DNA from: Akkermansiaceae bacterium
GTDB lineage: Bacteria > Verrucomicrobiota > Verrucomicrobiia > Verrucomicrobiales > Akkermansiaceae
Direction: 5' to 3'
Length of the DNA stretch: 35,162 nt
Assembly: GCA_025354565.1 (NCBI GenBank)
Contig: JANXMQ010000034.1
Coordinates: forward strand, 1-35,162
Shown here: piece by piece, positions 32,664 to 35,162 of the stretch
How the letters are laid out: each line of letters starts with the position of its first letter
Numbering within the stretch: position 1 is the first letter of the stretch
Translations under genes and position numbers: made by a program
The notes under the pieces: model-generated
Databases searched by the model: none
What the model saw: only the letters and a program-made list of their open reading frames with translations
What the model was told of the DNA's origin: nothing

Positions 32664-32977
32664 TCCCCGGAGAAATCATCACCCCGCTCGACGCTCCCGA
32701 TCTCGAACTCAATCCGGGCCTAGCTACGGTGAGCATCGTAGTCGCGAACAGCGGCGACCGCCCGATCCAGGTGGGCAGTCATTTTCACTTTTATGAGGTG
32801 AATGAAGCGCTGTTATTTGATCGCCCGGCAGCCCGTGGTTTCCGCCTCAACATCCCCGCCGGGACCGCCATCCGCTTCGAACCTGGCGACACGCGGGAAG
32901 TTCCGTTAGTCGCCCTCGCCGGCACTCGCGAAGTCCACGGACTCAATAACCTCGTCAACGGTCTGCTAGACGCATGA
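32660..32977 (+). CDS. ureB: Urease subunit beta
   Basis: The 105-residue beta subunit begins '[20 protein letters not shown]' and has the conserved '[19 protein letters not shown]' and '[20 protein letters not shown]' segments. It assembles with UreA and UreC. It overlaps ureA and ureC by 4 bp each, pointing to coupled translation of the three subunits. Confidence 0.96.
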   Translation: MIPGEIITPLDAPDLELNPGLATVSIVVANSGDRPIQVGSHFHFYEVNEALLFDRPAARGFRLNIPAGTAIRFEPGDTREVPLVALAGTREVHGLNNLVNGLLDA

Positions 32978-34695
32978 AACAAACCCGCGCCAACTATGCC
33001 GGCATGTTCGGCCCGACCACCGGCGACCAAGTCCGCCTCGCCGATACGGAACTTTTCATCGAAGTCGAGCACGACCTGATCGCGGAAAACAGCGGCTACG
33101 GCAACGAAGTGAAATTCGGCGGTGGCAAGGTCATCCGTGACGGCATGGCGCAGTCCCCGCTCGCCTGTGATGCGGATTCGCTCGATCTCGTCATCACCAA
33201 CGCTCTCATCCTCGACGCCGCCCAAGGGATCATCAAAGCGGACATCGGCATCAAGCACGGCCGCATCGTCGGCATCGGCCACGCGGGAAATCCGCTGCTC
33301 CAGGACGGCATCACCATGACCATCGGTGCCGCCACCGAGGTCATCGCCGGCGAGGGCTGTATCGTCACCGCCGGTGGCATCGACACGCATATTCATTTCA
33401 TCTGTCCGCAGCAAATCGAACACGCCATCGCATCTGGAGTCACCACGCTCATCGGCGGCGGTACCGGTCCGGCCCATGGCACTTACGCCACTACCTGCAC
33501 ACCCGGGAAATGGAACATCCACCGCATGTTAGAGGCGGCCGAAGCGTTTCCCGTCAATCTCGGATTTCTCGGAAAAGGCAATTGCTCCTCCCCCGAGCCA
33601 CTGCGTGAACAAGTTCTGGCCGGCGTCATCGGTCTCAAGCTCCACGAAGACTGGGGCACCACTCCGGCGGCTATCGACACTTGTCTAACAGTTGCCGATG
33701 AGTTCGACATTCAGGTTGCCATTCACACCGATACGCTGAATGAAGCAGGCTTTGTCGAAAGCACTCTAGCCGCTTTCAAAGGACGCACCATTCACACCTA
33801 TCATTCCGAAGGTGCTGGCGGTGGCCATGCTCCCGATATCATCCGCGTCTGCGGCGAGCCGAACGTCCTGCCATCTTCCACCAATCCGACGCGGCCCTTC
33901 ACTTCCAACACCATCGACGAGCATCTCGACATGCTCATGGTTTGCCATCACCTCGACTCCCGCATTCCGGAGGACGTGGCCTTCGCGGAAAGCCGGATCC
34001 GTCCCGAGACGATTGCTGCGGAAGATCGGCTCCACGACCTCGGGGCGATTTCCATGATGTCCTCCGATAGCCAGGCCATGGGCCGCATCGGCGAAACCAT
34101 CACCCGCACTTGGCAGACCGCGCACAAAATGAAAGTGCAGTTCGGAAAACTTGCAGGCCCATCCCATCCCGCCGCCGACAATTTCCGCGCCCTTCGCTAC
34201 GTCGCGAAATACACGCTTTGCCCGGCCATCACGCACGGCATCGCCCATGAGGTCGGCAGCATCGAGGTCGGAAAACTTGCGGACATCGTGATTTGGAAGC
34301 CCGCATTTTTCGGCGTGAAACCGGAAACCATTCTCAAAGGTGGCCTCATCGCCTGGGCCAACATGGGTGATCCCAACGCCTCCATTCCCACGCCACAGCC
34401 GACGATGTACCGCCCGCAGTTCGGCGCCTTTGGCAAGGCCATCGCCGCGACCTCGGTCACTTTCGTTAGTGCCGCCTCGCTTGAATCCGGCTCACTCGCC
34501 GCCCTCGGCCTAACAAAGCGACTCGTCGCAGTAAAAAACTGCCGTGCCATCACCAAGCGTGACCTGCCCTACAACGATGCTCTGCCCGACATCACTGTGG
34601 ACCCAGACACCTACACCGTCACCGCCGACGGTGTCGCACTCCGCTGTGAGCCTCTCAGCATCCTGCCGATGGCGCAGCGCTATTTTCTTTTCTAA
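32974..34695 (+). CDS. ureC: Urease subunit alpha (catalytic)
   Basis: UreC hydrolyses urea to ammonia and carbamate using a di-nickel centre. The 573-residue sequence keeps all active-site residues: His139 and His141 in 'GGIDTHIHF', Lys222 (carbamylated nickel bridge) in 'GLKLHEDWG', His251, His277 in '[15 protein letters not shown]', flap Cys324-His325 in 'MVCHHLD', and Asp365 in '[10 protein letters not shown]'. Length and ends are normal ('…[10 protein letters not shown]'). Nickel insertion needs UreD/H, E, F and G, none of which lies in the remaining 467 bp, so they are further downstream or elsewhere. Confidence 0.97.
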   Translation: MKQTRANYAGMFGPTTGDQVRLADTELFIEVEHDLIAENSGYGNEVKFGGGKVIRDGMAQSPLACDADSLDLVITNALILDAAQGIIKADIGIKHGRIVGIGHAGNPLLQDGITMTIGAATEVIAGEGCIVTAGGIDTHIHFICPQQIEHAIASGVTTLIGGGTGPAHGTYATTCTPGKWNIHRMLEAAEAFPVNLGFLGKGNCSSPEPLREQVLAGVIGLKLHEDWGTTPAAIDTCLTVADEFDIQVAIHTDTLNEAGFVESTLAAFKGRTIHTYHSEGAGGGHAPDIIRVCGEPNVLPSSTNPTRPFTSNTIDEHLDMLMVCHHLDSRIPEDVAFAESRIRPETIAAEDRLHDLGAISMMSSDSQAMGRIGETITRTWQTAHKMKVQFGKLAGPSHPAADNFRALRYVAKYTLCPAITHGIAHEVGSIEVGKLADIVIWKPAFFGVKPETILKGGLIAWANMGDPNASIPTPQPTMYRPQFGAFGKAIAATSVTFVSAASLESGSLAALGLTKRLVAVKNCRAITKRDLPYNDALPDITVDPDTYTVTADGVALRCEPLSILPMAQRYFLF

Positions 34696-35162
34696 CCGAA
34701 CCCAATCCACCAGCGGTTTTCAGAGACCCTATGCCGTAAAGGACACCATGGTCTCAGCTAGGTGAAATCGAGAATTCCCTGATCTAACGAAAAAGTTGGG
34801 TTGATTCGCCCGAGCATGAACCCGCAACGCAGGGCCATCATTCGCCAGCACGCATCCTGGCCGGTTGAGGTGAATTCTCTAACCATCGGCACGCGGATCG
34901 TAAAACGCCTGCCGCCATAGCCCCCGGATCTGATGGTGGTGCTGATTCATTCGATTCTTTGCCGCAGCCAGCCATGCTCATTTGCCTTCCTGCCTGCGAT
35001 GTCTTCCCTGTTAAATCCATGATCCTGGAAAAGAAAATCGGACCACAGATCACACGGATAAACACGGATAATGAATCAGTTGGAATATTTTAGGTATTCA
35101 CCCAAAGGATGAGTTCGGCGTCTTTCGTAACTCTTTTCTTATCCGTGTCTTCTGTGCAATCC
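34696..35162. other. Gene-free region after ureC
   Basis: No gene can be supported in this stretch of about 470 bp to the window end. A 34-codon frame at 34816-34920 and a minus-strand frame at 34838-35065 have no recognisable features. There is no clear terminator after ureC. The last ~120 bp hold an inverted repeat, described separately. Confidence 0.6.
35044..35156. repeat. Imperfect inverted repeat with CACGGATAA words
   Basis: CACAGATCACACGGATAA (35044-35061) is matched in inverse by TTATCCGTGTCTTCTGTG (35139-35156), with 15 of 18 positions complementary. Beside the left arm the word CACGGATAA is repeated in tandem (35053-35061, then 35063-35070 with a final AT). About 77 bp of AT-rich DNA lies between the arms. 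The structure resembles a small non-coding dispersed repeat or MITE-like element; no target-site duplication can be judged because the right edge is near the window end. Confidence 0.55.

Noticed and set aside
1-35162. Frequent GTTAG/CTAAC words in otherwise GC-rich genes
   Set aside because: A rough estimate from base composition gives an expectation similar to what I see by eye, on both strands, so there is no clear enrichment.
1-35162. tRNA, rRNA, CRISPR array, transposase, integrase or phage genes
   Set aside because: I looked for conserved tRNA loops, regularly spaced direct repeats and DDE or recombinase motifs and found none that I could support.

Overview
The window reads as a chromosomal segment of a Gram-negative bacterium of the Verrucomicrobiota, probably a relative of the Verrucomicrobiales. 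The basis is an exosortase/EpsI pair, a DUF1549/DUF1553 plus DUF1501 gene pair typical of Planctomycetes and Verrucomicrobia, two paralogous 'W..DP..A..W' repeat proteins of the kind common in that phylum, a lipoprotein amidase, a beta-barrel porin, and high GC. The assignment comes from gene content and was not confirmed by a database search.

Layout. (1) 1-1997: the end of a TPR-like gene, then epsI and an exosortase on the minus strand. (2) 2098-5312: a housekeeping block, prs - rplY(ctc) - pth - rpsF - ssb, with a sigma70-like promoter before rplY and intrinsic terminators after rplY and ssb. (3) 5602-11586: a glycan-modification island with a family-2-like glycosyltransferase, a GT14-like glycosyltransferase, two sulfotransferases and an alpha/beta-hydrolase-like multidomain protein. 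(4) 11834-14113: a metallo-beta-lactamase/beta-CASP nuclease fused to an ATP-dependent DNA-ligase-like region whose catalytic motifs are substituted and whose OB-fold is absent. (5) 14122-16727 (minus): two overlapping paralogous membrane-anchored repeat proteins. (6) 16847-21364: an amidase lipoprotein, a DUF1549/DUF1553 protein with a CxxCH motif, and a Tat-exported DUF1501 protein. (7) 21500-24301: polA, carrying two in-frame 7-bp repeat arrays. (8) 24794-34695: a urea uptake and hydrolysis locus, urtBCDE - porin - urtA - small HupE/UreJ-like gene - ureABC. (9) 34696-35162: non-coding DNA with an inverted repeat.

How the last region works. Urea would cross the outer membrane through the porin, be captured by UrtA, be imported by UrtBCDE and be hydrolysed by UreABC to ammonia and CO2. 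Three sequences matching the sigma54 -24/-12 consensus (TGGCACG-N4-TTGCW) sit directly before urtB, before the porin and before the ureJ-like/ureABC cluster. This suggests that one nitrogen-responsive RpoN regulon covers the whole pathway. The urease accessory genes (ureDEFG) are not in the window.

The most unusual items are the nuclease-pseudoligase fusion, the three sigma54 sites, and the 7-bp repeat that encodes the same cyclic peptide in every sense frame and has entered polA next to polymerase motif A.
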